NCBI GenBank assembly: GCA_027492415.1
Contig: JAPUEV010000334.1
Coordinates: 1-6,239, forward strand
Source of the DNA: Ignavibacteria bacterium
GTDB taxonomy: Bacteria; Bacteroidota; Ignavibacteria; Tepidaquicellales; OLB5
DNA: 6,239 nt
Direction of reading: 5' to 3'
The notes under the pieces are model-generated. The model was not told where the DNA came from, ran no database searches, and saw only the letters and a program-made list of their open reading frames with translations. Numbering within the stretch: position 1 is the first letter of the stretch; each line of letters opens with the position of its first letter. A program made the position numbers and the translations under genes. Below are positions 5,774 to 6,239 of this stretch, one piece after another.

Positions 5774-6166
5774 ATGAATAAAAGATATCTAATAGGAGCC
5801 ATCATAATAGTAGTTTTTCTTGTGGTGGGATTCTTTGCTTTTGTAGATACAAAAGTAGAGTACGCAAACTTTCAGCATGCATCAGAAACACATAAAAAAT
5901 GCCAGGTAAAAGGCTCATGGTCAAAAGATAAAGAAGCCGGATTTGATCCAGCAACCAACAAGTTCACTTTCTATATGAAAGATGAGAACAATACTGAAAT
6001 GAAGGTTATCCTTGACGGTGCTGAACCGAATAATTTCAAAATGGCTGAAAGTGTTGTTGCTAAAGGCAAGATAAAAGACGGCAGCTTCTATGCCACTGAA
6101 GTGCTTACCAAGTGTCCTTCAAAATACGAAGGTGACGGAAAAGATGTTAAGAAATCCAGTATGTAA
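5774..6166 (+). CDS. ccmE: Haem chaperone CcmE, cysteine (CxxxY) variant
   Basis: CcmE is a membrane-anchored periplasmic chaperone that covalently holds haem received through CcmC and passes it to the cytochrome c synthetase. The 130 residues comprise a short cytoplasmic start, one N-terminal transmembrane anchor (about 5-24), and an OB-fold beta-barrel domain (about 28-115). Family features are KCQVKGSWS (42-50, matching the usual V-x-G segment), FTFYMKD (64-70), a MAESVVAKGKIKDGSFYATE stretch (90-109), and the VLTK turn (110-113). In the common form VLAKH-D-E-x-Y, a histidine binds haem. Here the site is TKCPSKYEG, so Cys114 replaces the histidine and Tyr118 is kept, giving CxxxY. That is the signature of the System I* CcmE known from Desulfovibrio and archaea. 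The tail after 118 is short and basic. It is the last gene before a strong terminator. Confidence 0.9.
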   Translation: MNKRYLIGAIIIVVFLVVGFFAFVDTKVEYANFQHASETHKKCQVKGSWSKDKEAGFDPATNKFTFYMKDENNTEMKVILDGAEPNNFKMAESVVAKGKIKDGSFYATEVLTKCPSKYEGDGKDVKKSSM

Positions 6167-6202
6167 ATACTGCCTGTATTATTTAGTAAGTTAATTAACG
6201 AT

Positions 6203-6229
6203 AAAAGCCCGGTGTTTGCCGGGCTTTTT
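6203..6229 (+). terminator. Rho-independent terminator after ccmE
   Basis: A perfect 10-bp stem, AAAAGCCCGG (6203-6212) and CCGGGCTTTT (6219-6228), closes a TGTTTG loop and ends in five Ts. It lies 36 bases beyond the ccmE stop. It should end the PH-domain/ccmC/ccmD/ccmE transcript. The A-run on the left arm means it could also act on a transcript arriving from the right. Confidence 0.92.
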
Positions 6230-6239
6230 GATTAATGTT

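Noticed and set aside
6190..6199. 10-bp palindrome GTTAATTAAC before the terminator
   Set aside because: It is almost all A/T, lies between a stop codon and a terminator, and is easily produced by chance in this AT-rich sequence.

Overview
The window looks like an AT-rich chromosomal segment from the Bacteroidetes–Chlorobi–Ignavibacteriae group, most likely an Ignavibacteria-type bacterium. Three things point there: a subtilase ending in a type IX secretion (T9SS) sorting domain with the NYPNPFNPTT signature, promoter-like sites of the TTG / TAnnTTTG type, and mixed use of Shine-Dalgarno sequences. The lineage is an inference from these features.

Left part (1-4311, all on the minus strand, so read right to left): a GT-B family 4 glycosyltransferase (3196-4311), a secreted S8 subtilisin-like protease with a T9SS type A C-terminal domain (1427-3085), an outer-membrane beta-barrel protein built from two related halves (154-1212), and the first codons of an MFS transporter running off the window edge (1-137). 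The protease and the barrel gene each have a plausible Bacteroidetes-type promoter of their own. Two adjacent perfect hairpins (1378-1418) sit just past the protease stop codon, and an AT-rich stem-loop (122-157) spans the barrel gene's stop codon.

A 162-bp divergent region (4312-4473) holds a 14-bp inverted repeat and separates the left part from the right.

Right part (4474-6239, plus strand): a tight four-gene run of a bacterial PH-domain membrane protein, ccmC, an unlisted 41-codon ccmD-like gene (5646-5771), and ccmE, closed by a strong rho-independent terminator (6203-6229). CcmC, CcmD and CcmE are the haem-handling core of System I cytochrome c maturation: CcmC presents haem to CcmE in the periplasm, and CcmD helps release holo-CcmE. 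The CcmE here lacks the usual haem-binding histidine and carries a cysteine in a CxxxY motif (C114-Y118). That is the signature of the variant System I* known from some deltaproteobacteria and archaea. This is the most notable point in the window. No wholly new system is evident.
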